From: Capsulimonas sp.
GTDB taxonomy: Bacteria > Armatimonadota > Armatimonadia > Armatimonadales > Capsulimonadaceae
Length of the DNA: 6,523 nucleotides
Direction of reading: 5' to 3'
Assembly: GCA_025963815.1 (NCBI GenBank)
Contig: JAOQAA010000239.1
Span: 1 to 6,523 of the forward strand
Part shown: piece after piece, positions 1 to 6,328 of the stretch
Numbering within the stretch: the stretch's first letter is position 1
How the letters are laid out: each line of letters begins with the position of its first letter
The notes under the pieces: model-generated
The model's input: only the letters and a program-made list of their open reading frames with translations
Database searches by the model: none
Told to the model about the DNA's origin: nothing
Made by a program: the position numbers and the translations under genes

Positions 1-1311
1 GACCGCCCAGAGACCATGCGCCTCCTCGCCCGCCAGCAAACGGACAAGACGCGCGCAGCCGCGATTGACGTCCTGATATTCATCGGCCAGCACATGGGGG
101 AAACGCGTTTGCAGCTCAGCCAGCACATGGGGATGCTGTTCCAGCAATCCTACAGCGCGTGAGATCAAATCGGCGAAATCTAAGTAACCATTCTCGGCGA
201 GCAGCGATTCGTACACATGGTAGCAGCGCGCCACCTCGCGCGCTTTCGCCGCCTGCGCTTCTAACTTCTCCACCACTTCCAGATCTTTTTTGAGGACCTT
301 CTTGCCGCCCTTCGCCGCCAGCGCCTCGGCCGCCGCCGTGGCGTCAGCCTGCATCGCCGCAACGTGCTTCTCATACTCCAGCGGGGAGCAGAGTTCATCC
401 TTGGCCCGGGAGATTTGGCGCAGAATCCCGCGCAGATGATAGGCGGGATTGCGCAGGTTATCCAGCACGTCCAGTTCTAATTGATCCAGATGGTTCTCTA
501 AAAGCGTCACGGCGTCCAGGGTCCCGAGCAGCTTCACATGCTCGGACAGGCCGATCTCCGAGCCATAGCGCCGAAGAATTTCCAGGCCGAAGCTGTGGAA
601 TGTACCGACCCATGGACCGGAGCGCTCGGTCCCGACGCCGCCGCTGAGCAGGCGCTCGCGCATCTCCCGCGCGGCGTCACGCGAAAACGTCAGCGCCAGG
701 ATCTGTTCGGGCTTCACGCCCTGCGCCCGGGTGAGAAACTGACAGCGCCCCACCAGCGTCTTGGTCTTCCCCGTTCCCGGCCCCGCGCCGAGCAGCAGAG
801 GCCCACGTTCGGCCTCCGCCGCCGCGCGCTGCGACGGGTCCAGCGTCACCTCGCGGTTCGCCGCCGTTTCCTGACTCGGCTCCTCGGATGCAGTGGGAAG
901 AAGAACGACGTGGGCCATCTGTGACTGAACGAGCGCCACGTCTATTTCGATCGTGGCGGCGATCTCTGATGACCTGAGACGTTCTTCCCAGAACAGACGA
1001 GCCATCAGCGGCGTGGGCAGGAGTAGTTCGGCGGCGTACGCATCGGCCTCGTCTTCGCGGCGCAAGTCCTCGGGCAGATCGCCGATCTTCGCCAGCATGC
1101 CCTGAATGTCGGCTTCCTGTCCGCCCGCGCACTCATGATCGCCGTGCAGCGCCCGGTGGGCGTCGGCGTGCGCGGCCGGCGCAGGCGCATCCGTGGGAGC
1201 GGTGAGCGCGGCGACGATCTCCGCGGCGGTGTGCGGGGTATCCAGGGAGAAACCGAGGGCGGCGCGGCGGTCGCGGGCTTTGCGTCGAATGCTTGGGAGG
1301 GTCGTGCTCAT
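1..1311 (-). CDS. UvrD/PcrA-like superfamily 1 helicase with N-terminal ImmA/IrrE-like domain (partial, C-terminus beyond left edge)
   Basis: ATP-dependent 3'-5' DNA helicase of the UvrD/Rep/PcrA family, cytoplasmic, presumably in DNA repair or recombination. The frame is open without a stop from ATG 1311-1309 to base 1 (437 codons). Visible helicase motifs: Q-motif-like LDPSQRAA (residues 157-164), Walker A GAGPGTGKT (175-183), motif Ia TFSRDAAREMRERL (208-221), motif Ib GTFHSFG (236-242), a 1B-type region with YLDFADL near 370-380, and motif II/Walker B DEYQD (410-414). Motifs III-VI lie outside the window. Residues 1-131 are not standard UvrD. They include EADAYAAELLLP (88-99), the ExxAxxxAAxLLxP signature of ImmA/IrrE (DUF955) peptidases, with HECAG at 59-63 where HExxH would be expected, so the peptidase is probably inactive. 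No Shine-Dalgarno precedes the ATG. The alternative ATG at residue 132 would drop this domain and also lacks a Shine-Dalgarno. The helicase call is firm; the N-terminal domain call is moderate. Confidence 0.93.
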   Translation of the reverse strand, partial: MSTTLPSIRRKARDRRAALGFSLDTPHTAAEIVAALTAPTDAPAPAAHADAHRALHGDHECAGGQEADIQGMLAKIGDLPEDLRREDEADAYAAELLLPTPLMARLFWEERLRSSEIAATIEIDVALVQSQMAHVVLLPTASEEPSQETAANREVTLDPSQRAAAEAERGPLLLGAGPGTGKTKTLVGRCQFLTRAQGVKPEQILALTFSRDAAREMRERLLSGGVGTERSGPWVGTFHSFGLEILRRYGSEIGLSEHVKLLGTLDAVTLLENHLDQLELDVLDNLRNPAYHLRGILRQISRAKDELCSPLEYEKHVAAMQADATAAAEALAAKGGKKVLKKDLEVVEKLEAQAAKAREVARCYHVYESLLAENGYLDFADLISRAVGLLEQHPHVLAELQTRFPHVLADEYQDVNRGCARLVRLLAGEEAHGLWAV

Positions 1312-1321
1312 GGGTTGAGAT

Positions 1322-1350
1322 ATTGTACGGCTTTTTGACAAAAAATTCCA
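1322..1350 (-). promoter_or_regulatory. possible promoter for the helicase gene (weak)
   Basis: On the minus strand TACAAT (1327-1322) matches the -10 consensus at five of six positions. The hexamer 17 bp upstream, TGGAAT (1350-1345), matches TTGACA only at three. Transcription from here would start about 4-5 bases before the ATG at 1311, giving an almost leaderless mRNA, which would fit the missing Shine-Dalgarno. The rest of the 1312-1399 divergent gap is AT-richer than its surroundings. It holds a TTGACA on the plus strand at 1335-1340 but no -10 at a usable distance from it. Confidence 0.25.
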
Positions 1351-1399
1351 CAGACACGCGGACCAACTCACAGCTTGGGTATTAAGACTTTAGGCTTGG

Positions 1400-2410
1400 A
1401 TGCCTGGAAGGAATTTCCCCTTGCACAAACGGATTTGGCGGCCGCTGCTTTGCCTGATCGCCCTCGGCGTGTTCGCAGGCCTCGCCTGGAATACCAGCCA
1501 TCATCAGTTCCCGGTCATCGACCAGAACGCGATGCAGTATGAGCATATGCACCAGATACGGGGCGTGCGAATGCTGATGGACTTTTTCACATGGCTTGGC
1601 GGAACATTTGTCGTGGTGACGCTGACGACATTGATCGTCATTGGATTTTGGATGATCGGTCGGTTCAAGCCCGACGGCGCCGTGATCCTGGCCGCCGTGG
1701 GGGGCGGGCTCGCGCTGATGGAATCCATGAAGCATTTCTTTCCCCGTCCACGCGCCTATCACATCTACGACCATCTCGGCTCCTCGTTTCCCTCGGGTCA
1801 TGTCTTTTTCGCACTCACAGTTTATGGACTGATCGCGCATTGGACAACCCATGACGGACCGCCGCGACGGCGTATCCGGGCCTGGTGCTACGCGATCATC
1901 ACGGCGCTCCTGATCGGCTGGAGCCGCGTCTATGTCGGGGCGCACTATCCTACGGACGTGCTCGCCGGCCTCGCTATGGCGGTCCCGTGGCTGATTGGCT
2001 GGCTCGCCGTGCTGACCCACTTTCATGGACGAGAACCGGAAGCGACAGCGCAGGAGCGCCATGCCCGCTACGAGGCGGGACGCGCGCGGATCAAAGAAGC
2101 AGCCCTGTTCATGCCCAATCTGATCAAACTGGCGGCAAGACTGCTGAGGGATCCGCGCGTGCCGAAGTCTCGTAAGATCGGCCTCGCGCTGCTGGCGGCT
2201 TATCTGGCCTCCCCCATCGATTTGGTCCCTGATTTTATTCCAGTGCTGGGCGTGGCCGACGATCTGATTCTGACGGCGATTACCCTGCGCTGGGTGGTGA
2301 AGGCCGTTCCCGAATCGGTGATACGCGAGCACTGGGATGGAAAGACGGACATCTTCTCGCTGCTCGGCGCCGTGCGCGCCGGCATTCGGGGACTGATGAG
2401 CCGCGCCTGA
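1400..2410 (+). CDS. PAP2-family membrane phosphatase fused to C-terminal DUF1232 domain
   Basis: 336-residue membrane protein, probably hydrolysing a lipid phosphate or pyrophosphate at the membrane; the substrate cannot be read from sequence. Hydrophobic segments lie near 15-30, 68-86, 93-108, 135-147, 163-174 and 187-206. The three PAP2 motifs are present: KHFFPRPRA at 111-119 (K-x6-R, but the usual final Pro is Ala119), FPSGH at 130-134, and SR-x5-H-x3-D at 175-186 with catalytic-type His134 and His182. After a charged linker (210-235) comes a DUF1232 domain (about 246-304) with its hallmark ASPIDLVPDFIPVLGVADDL (270-289). PAP2 proteins usually end near residue 210, so the C-terminal third is a fusion. 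The ATG has a weak AGG 5 bp upstream, and an in-frame TAG at 1391-1393 rules out an earlier start. It is the first gene of a plus-strand cluster. Family assignments are firm; specificity is unknown. Confidence 0.93.
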   Translation: MPGRNFPLHKRIWRPLLCLIALGVFAGLAWNTSHHQFPVIDQNAMQYEHMHQIRGVRMLMDFFTWLGGTFVVVTLTTLIVIGFWMIGRFKPDGAVILAAVGGGLALMESMKHFFPRPRAYHIYDHLGSSFPSGHVFFALTVYGLIAHWTTHDGPPRRRIRAWCYAIITALLIGWSRVYVGAHYPTDVLAGLAMAVPWLIGWLAVLTHFHGREPEATAQERHARYEAGRARIKEAALFMPNLIKLAARLLRDPRVPKSRKIGLALLAAYLASPIDLVPDFIPVLGVADDLILTAITLRWVVKAVPESVIREHWDGKTDIFSLLGAVRAGIRGLMSRA

Positions 2411-2439
2411 ACGCTCCCAAATGCGGTACACTATTGCCT

Positions 2440-2445
2440 GGAGAG
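2440..2445 (+). promoter_or_regulatory. ribosome binding site selecting the TTG start at 2455
   Basis: GGAGAG lies 9 bases before TTG 2455-2457. An alternative in-frame TTG at 2434 is upstream of this site and has no Shine-Dalgarno of its own, so 2455 is the better start. Confidence 0.6.
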
Positions 2446-2454
2446 ATCAAACTT

Positions 2455-2724
2455 TTGCGAGCAAAGACCAAATACAAAGTCAACGTGCGCTTCACCGGTT
2501 CGGCGTCGGTGGAGATCGAAGCAGACAGCGCGGAAGCCGCGCGCATCGAGGCCCTGGAGCTGGAGCTGGCGGACCTGGCGCGGCCCGGATCGTGCGATAT
2601 CCATCAGTTCCAGGTCGCCGCGCGCGAGATCACGGCGGTGTCGGCCCTCGGCGGCGCCTCGGACGAGGAAGACGAAGACGCCGCATCCAAACCCCGCCCG
2701 TCGGGCTGGTACCGGCCGCTTTAG
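2455..2724 (+). CDS. small conserved-looking protein with acidic tail (hypothetical; DpnD/PcfM-like N-terminus possible)
   Basis: 89 residues from TTG 2455 (96 if TTG 2434 is used). The N-terminal part reads KTKYKVNVRFTGSASVEIEA followed by DSAEAARIEALE. This beta-strand, 'VEADS-EEA' then helix pattern is seen in small DpnD/PcfM-like and related proteins, but the resemblance is recalled from pattern only. The second half holds VAAREITAVSALGG and then an acidic stretch SDEEDEDAA, a short basic/proline linker and the tail SGWYRPL. There is no signal peptide or membrane segment, so it is probably cytosolic. It sits 44 bases after the PAP2-DUF1232 gene and just before the acyltransferase on the same strand, so co-transcription is likely. 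TACACTAT at 2427-2434 could be a -10, but no convincing -35 goes with it. Codon usage is GC-rich like its neighbours, which supports a real gene. Function unknown. Confidence 0.75.
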   Translation: MRAKTKYKVNVRFTGSASVEIEADSAEAARIEALELELADLARPGSCDIHQFQVAAREITAVSALGGASDEEDEDAASKPRPSGWYRPL

Positions 2725-2744
2725 CGCTTTCCCCATGAAGCGCT
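2723..2744. repeat. inverted repeat overlapping the stop codon of the small protein gene
   Basis: AGCGCTT (2723-2729) and AAGCGCT (2738-2744) form a perfect 7-bp stem with an 8-base loop. The left arm starts within the TAG stop. No T-run follows, so it is not a classic intrinsic terminator. It could stabilise the upstream mRNA end or attenuate read-through into the acyltransferase gene, or be chance. Confidence 0.35.
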
Positions 2745-2762
2745 GGCGCGAGGCGCACTTCC

Positions 2763-3884
2763 CTGACAACCCATCCCACACAGAACCTCAATACGCCGCC
2801 GACGCCGCATCACCGTCTGGATTTTCTCGACGGCCTGCGCGCGCTGGCGGCGGTTTTCGTCGTGCTTTCCCACCTCTGGATCACCCAGTTCGGCATGCTC
2901 GCACACACAGGCGCACTGGGATTCTGGATGAATTGGATCATCTACAGCCACTTTGCGGTCGATGTTTTCATTGTGCTTTCGGGCTATTGTCTTATTCTGC
3001 CGGTCGTCCGCGCGGGGGAGCTGCGCGGCGGGGCGTTCGACTTTGTCCGGCGGCGCGCCCGTCGGATACTGCCGCCCTGTTACGCCGCTCTGACCCTTGC
3101 CACCGCCATCTACACTCTCACACATCTTCACAAACCGTTCCCATGGATCGCGCTTCTTGGCAACATCTTTCTGGTGCAGGACGCCGTGCAACGATGGAAC
3201 GTGTTTGACTCGCCGCTCTGGAGCGTCGCCGTGGAATGGCGCATTTACTTTCTCTTCCCGGCAATTGCCTGGCTGCTCAGGCGTCATGGTCGTATCGCGG
3301 TCCTCGCGGCGACGGCGGCGGTCGCGTACGCGCTGACCGCCGCCGTCTTTACCTGGCGACTGGATCTATTCATGTCCAGCCCCTGGTACTTATTTCTGTT
3401 CGCGATGGGCGTCTGCGCGGGATGGACAGCAGTTCAGCCGCATCTGGAGCTGCGGCGCTGGGCTCTCGCATCCTGGGGATTCGCACTCGTGGCGCTCGTT
3501 CTGGTCTGGCGGAACCCCATGACGAACACCGAAGGCGCGGACTTCGGCCGTCACTTGCCGCTGATCGACACCGCTTTAGGCGCCGCCGTCGCGCTTGCGC
3601 TCATCTCTCTGCATCGCCATCCCCACGGCAGAGTTCGAATGCTGCTCTCGACCGCGCCGCTCGTGCGCCTTGGCGGCATGTCTTACTCACTGTACTTGAT
3701 CCATCTGCCGATCCTTCAATCGCTCAGCATCTTGCTGCGCGCTCTGCATTTGCCGTGGGCGCACTCGCCGTTCATCCGACTGGCGATCCTCGCCGTCGTG
3801 GGTTTGCCGATCGTGTGGGCGGCGACGGTCTGGTTTTATCACACGGTCGAGCGGCGCTTTCTGACGGTGAAGCGCACTCCATGA
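2763..3884 (+). CDS. acyltransferase-3 family (OafA/YrhL-like) integral membrane protein; start codon uncertain
   Basis: Multi-spanning membrane O-acyltransferase, by family expected to transfer acetyl or other acyl groups to an extracytoplasmic sugar or polymer. About 373 residues if it starts at CTG 2763, normal for the family. Numbered from there: HRLDFLDGLRALAAVFVVLSHL at 17-38, shown as the family's first helix with conserved Arg26 and His37; SGY at 73-75; RRRARRILPP around 96-105; LWSVAVEWRIYFLFP at 152-166; YSLYLIHLP near the end; and a final YHTVERRF. The reading frame is open from 2739 (after TGA 2736-2738), but no ATG, GTG or TTG occurs before GTG 2862, and that GTG would cut away the first helix. 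CTG 2763 has GAGG at 2750-2753, 9 bases upstream, so I chose it. A frameshift joining ATG 2735 to this frame is the alternative. The family call is firm; the start is not. Confidence 0.9.
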   Translation: MTTHPTQNLNTPPTPHHRLDFLDGLRALAAVFVVLSHLWITQFGMLAHTGALGFWMNWIIYSHFAVDVFIVLSGYCLILPVVRAGELRGGAFDFVRRRARRILPPCYAALTLATAIYTLTHLHKPFPWIALLGNIFLVQDAVQRWNVFDSPLWSVAVEWRIYFLFPAIAWLLRRHGRIAVLAATAAVAYALTAAVFTWRLDLFMSSPWYLFLFAMGVCAGWTAVQPHLELRRWALASWGFALVALVLVWRNPMTNTEGADFGRHLPLIDTALGAAVALALISLHRHPHGRVRMLLSTAPLVRLGGMSYSLYLIHLPILQSLSILLRALHLPWAHSPFIRLAILAVVGLPIVWAATVWFYHTVERRFLTVKRTP

Positions 3885-3888
3885 CATT

Positions 3889-3927
3889 CTTCATCATCCC
3901 TTCATGATGTTGTGGTATTGTTACAAT
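3889..3927 (+). promoter_or_regulatory. promoter with tandem direct-repeat operator upstream of the response regulator
   Basis: CTTCATCATCC (3889-3899) and CTTCATGATGT (3900-3910) are direct repeats with an 11-bp period, starting five bases after the acyltransferase stop. TATTGT (3916-3921), with an upstream TG as in extended -10 elements, follows 9 bp after TTCATG; an overlapping TACAAT (3922-3927) is a second -10 candidate. There is no good TTGACA -35: the repeats occupy the -35 region, as in activated PhoB-type promoters. The same arrangement recurs at 6352-6384. I infer that this is the binding site of the regulator encoded downstream, i.e. autoregulation. Confidence 0.7.
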
Positions 3928-3964
3928 GGGGACTAATCCACGATGTCCCGGAGATTTTCCGCGC

Positions 3965-3970
3965 GGAGGA
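3965..3970 (+). promoter_or_regulatory. ribosome binding site deciding the response regulator start
   Basis: GGAGGA lies 4 bases before ATG 3975. The GTG at 3912 in the same frame would add 21 residues ahead of the canonical MRILLIEDE start and lies inside the promoter, so it is rejected as the start. Confidence 0.8.
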
Positions 3971-3974
3971 CCGT

Positions 3975-4655
3975 ATGCGAATTTTGCTGATTGAAGACGA
4001 GGCCGCCCTGTCCGCGGGCGTCAAGCGCGGCCTGGAAGAAGAGCATTTTGAGGTGGACGCCGCGCTGGACGGGCGCGAGGGCCTGGAGATGGCGCGCTCG
4101 AAGCGTTATTCTGCCATTATCCTGGATGTGATGCTTCCGAGCATGGACGGCTGGACGATCTGCCAGGAGCTGCGCGAGGCGCGCGACTCCACTCCGATCC
4201 TGATGCTCACGGCGCGTGATGCCGTGGATGACCGCGTGCGCGGCCTGGAGATGGGCGCCGACGATTACCTTCCCAAGCCGTTTGACTTCACGGAGATGCT
4301 CGCGCGCGTGCGGGCTTTGGTGCGGCGCGACAAAGTTCACAAAGAGCGCGTCATCAATATTGCCGACCTGCGTATCGATACGGGCGCACGGACCGTCGCG
4401 CGGGGCGGCCGCCCGATCACGCTCACCGAGCGCGAGTACACGCTGCTCGAAGCGCTCGCCGCGCACGAAGGGCGCGTGCTCAGCCGTGAAGCCATTCAGG
4501 AACGAGTCTGGCTTGATGAAGACAGCTACTCCAATACCGTCGACGTACATATCGGCCTGCTGCGCAAGAAGATCGACCAGGACCAGACCGTGAAGCTGAT
4601 CCATACGGTGCGCGGCATGGGCTACACGCTGCGGCGGGAAAGCGGCGACGCATGA
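3975..4655 (+). CDS. OmpR/PhoB-family response regulator transcription factor
   Basis: 226-residue DNA-binding response regulator that is phosphorylated by its partner kinase and controls transcription. The receiver domain (1 to about 115) has the acidic pair Glu7/Asp8, phosphoacceptor Asp51 in IILDVMLPSMDG, Thr79 in MLTAR, and Lys101 in the LPKPF motif, all intact. The winged-helix effector domain (about 125-222) shows ITLTEREYTLLEALAAHEG, VLSREAIQERVW, the recognition-helix region SNTVDVHIGLLRKKID and the wing IHTVRGMGYTLR. Length and layout are typical of the CusR/QseB/MprA-like branch. It is translationally coupled to the kinase gene by an ATGA overlap at 4652-4655. A tandem repeat upstream fits the head-to-tail dimer binding known for this family. 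The inducing signal cannot be told from sequence. Confidence 0.97.
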   Translation: MRILLIEDEAALSAGVKRGLEEEHFEVDAALDGREGLEMARSKRYSAIILDVMLPSMDGWTICQELREARDSTPILMLTARDAVDDRVRGLEMGADDYLPKPFDFTEMLARVRALVRRDKVHKERVINIADLRIDTGARTVARGGRPITLTEREYTLLEALAAHEGRVLSREAIQERVWLDEDSYSNTVDVHIGLLRKKIDQDQTVKLIHTVRGMGYTLRRESGDA

Positions 4656-6328
4656 GGTTCTTTCGCTGGATCGGCGGCTCGATCCGCATCCAGATTATTC
4701 TCTGGAACGTCTGCGTCCTGGCGCTGATCCTGGCGCTTCTGGGCGTCACCCTGCGCTACACCCTGCACGCGAGCCTGGTCGCAGGGATTGATCGGGAGCT
4801 GACGAACCGGGCGCGGGGGCGCTCGCATGTGCCTCCCGCCGACCGGCGAGCGATGGATTACGCGAATAGGATGCAGGCGCGGGGGCCACGGGATGAAGGC
4901 GCACCGCAGCAGCAGGAGTTCGGCGGGCAGCCCGGCCCCGACGGTCAACCAGGTTCCGATGGCCGACCGGCAATCGCAGGTGGACAAGATTTCGACGGGA
5001 GGCCGGCAATTGGCGGCCGGCAGGTTCTTGATGGACGGCCCGGAGCCGGCGGCCCGCAGGGGATGCGGGGACAGCTCGGGGGGTTGGGGCCCCGCGGCGA
5101 GCGCGGGACGCCTCCGATGGAGCGCTCCATGGATCCGCAGCAGCGCGATCTCTTCTCGCGCAGCCCGCTGGCGCCTTACGATCCCGAAGGATTCCGGCTC
5201 GCCTTGCAGGGGCAGAACCAGTTTCGCACTGTCACAGTCGATGGGCAGGAGACGCGCGTTTGCTCCATGGTCATTCGGGAAGGGCCTCCGGGATCGCCGC
5301 CTGAAGGAGAAGCGCTGGCGGGCGTCGTGCAGACGGCCCAGCCGCTGACGGATGTCAACCAGGAAGTCGCCGACCTTACGCGCACGCTGATGACTTTGAT
5401 TCCCCTCGGCCTCATCATCACGGCGCTGGGCGGCGCGTTTCTCGCCAACCGGGCGCTGCATCCGGTGCAGCAGATCACACGGGCGGCGGAGCGGATCGGC
5501 GCGCAGGATCTGTCGCGCCGTTTGCCGGTGACGGGGCGGGACGAGTTTTCACGCCTCGCCGGAACCTTCAACGCCATGCTGGAGCGGATCGAGCGCGCCT
5601 TCGCGCAGCAGCGACGCTTCACCGGGGACGCCTCTCACGAGCTGCGCACTCCCCTCGCCGTCATCAAACTCAACACCAGCCTCGCCCTGCGCGGTCAGCG
5701 CACGGCGGCCGAGTACCGTGAGGCGCTGGAAACGGTGGACCGGGCGGCGGATCAGACCACGGGGATCGTCCAGGACCTGCTGCTGCTCGCTCGCGCCGAC
5801 GCCGGCCAGATCCGAGCCGACCAGGCGCCGACATCCGTTGCGGACGCCGCCCGGTCCGCCTGGGATCTGGCGCACGGCGCGGTCGATCATCCCCCCGCTC
5901 TGCACACCGACATACCCCCCGACCTCTGCGTGCGCGCCCGTCCCGACGACCTGACGCGGCTTCTGCGCAATCTGCTCGACAACGCCGTCCGGCACACGCC
6001 GCCGGACGGCTCGATCACCGTCAAGGCATTGGCGTCAGGACATCAAGCCACGATTTCCATCACGGACACCGGCGAGGGAATTGCGCAGGAGCACCTGCCG
6101 CATATCTTCGAACGCTTCTACCGGGTCGACGCCGCGCGCGGATCGGCGCGAGGCGGTACGGGCCTGGGCCTCGCGATCTGCGAGGCGATCGCGCACTCCT
6201 GCGGCGGCTCCCTCGCCATCTCCAGCAAGCTCGGCGCCGGCACAACTCTGACCATTACCCTGCCGGCCGCCCCCGCCGCGATCCCCACGAAAATCTACGC
6301 CCGCACTCCCCCGCGCATTTCTTCTTAA
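4652..6328 (+). CDS. sensor histidine kinase (HAMP-HisKA-HATPase) with collagen-like sensor insert
   Basis: 558-residue membrane kinase, partner of the preceding regulator. Transmembrane helix 1 spans about 13-36 and helix 2 about 246-264, leaving an extracytoplasmic sensor of roughly 210 residues. HAMP follows (about 265-318, ANRALHPVQQITRAAERI). The dimerisation/H-box is SHELRTPL with phospho-acceptor His329. The ATPase domain has N-box NLLDNAVRHTP (440-450), G1 DTGEGI (472-477), F-box FERFYRVD (486-493) and G2 GGTGLGLAI (501-509), so the catalytic core is complete. In the sensor, residues 92-152 are an imperfect Gly-X-Y run with DGRP repeats. The membrane-proximal part (about 180-240, with FRTVTVDGQETRVCSMVI and GVVQTAQPLTDV) resembles the sensors of CusS-like kinases, an impression not tested. 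Insert aside, it is a standard class I kinase. Signal unknown. Confidence 0.96.
   Translation: MRFFRWIGGSIRIQIILWNVCVLALILALLGVTLRYTLHASLVAGIDRELTNRARGRSHVPPADRRAMDYANRMQARGPRDEGAPQQQEFGGQPGPDGQPGSDGRPAIAGGQDFDGRPAIGGRQVLDGRPGAGGPQGMRGQLGGLGPRGERGTPPMERSMDPQQRDLFSRSPLAPYDPEGFRLALQGQNQFRTVTVDGQETRVCSMVIREGPPGSPPEGEALAGVVQTAQPLTDVNQEVADLTRTLMTLIPLGLIITALGGAFLANRALHPVQQITRAAERIGAQDLSRRLPVTGRDEFSRLAGTFNAMLERIERAFAQQRRFTGDASHELRTPLAVIKLNTSLALRGQRTAAEYREALETVDRAADQTTGIVQDLLLLARADAGQIRADQAPTSVADAARSAWDLAHGAVDHPPALHTDIPPDLCVRARPDDLTRLLRNLLDNAVRHTPPDGSITVKALASGHQATISITDTGEGIAQEHLPHIFERFYRVDAARGSARGGTGLGLAICEAIAHSCGGSLAISSKLGAGTTLTITLPAAPAAIPTKIYARTPPRISS
4958..5065 (+). repeat. three 36-bp tandem coding repeats (DGRP-xxx-G-x-Q) in the kinase sensor
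   Basis: Three consecutive in-frame 12-residue units: DGRPAIAGGQDF (4958-4993), DGRPAIGGRQVL (4994-5029) and DGRPGAGGPQGM (5030-5065). The protein units are clearly alike but the DNA has diverged at synonymous sites, so they are old or selected at protein level rather than fresh duplications. They lie within a longer Gly-X-Y region, residues 92-152 of the kinase. Confidence 0.85.

Noticed and set aside
677..1132. Minus-strand open frame of 151 codons within the helicase region
   Set aside because: It is in a different frame from the helicase, whose motifs (Walker A, Ia, Ib) are read continuously through this stretch; the alternate product is Arg/Gly-rich with no motif.
1335..1340. TTGACA as a -35 for the PAP2-DUF1232 gene
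   Set aside because: The hexamer 17 bp downstream is GCGGAC, and 16- or 18-bp spacing is no better, so no promoter can be supported.
1382..2431. Long minus-strand open frame (349 codons) opposite the PAP2-DUF1232 gene
   Set aside because: The plus-strand product has all PAP2 and DUF1232 motifs; the antisense product shows no recognisable domain and is rich in His/Gln/Arg, as expected for a GC-rich shadow frame.
3236..3907. Plus-strand open frame of 223 codons inside the acyltransferase
   Set aside because: Out-of-frame shadow; the acyltransferase frame carries the WSVAVE, YSLYLIHLP and VERRF motifs across the same bases.
3912..3974. 21-residue N-terminal extension of the response regulator from GTG 3912
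   Set aside because: Lies within the promoter region, has no Shine-Dalgarno, and precedes a canonical MRILLIEDE start that has GGAGGA in front.
4622..5461. Minus-strand open frame (279 codons) opposite the kinase N-terminus
   Set aside because: It overlaps the end of the regulator and the kinase start, both certain. Its length reflects the GC-rich sensor-coding region rather than a gene.
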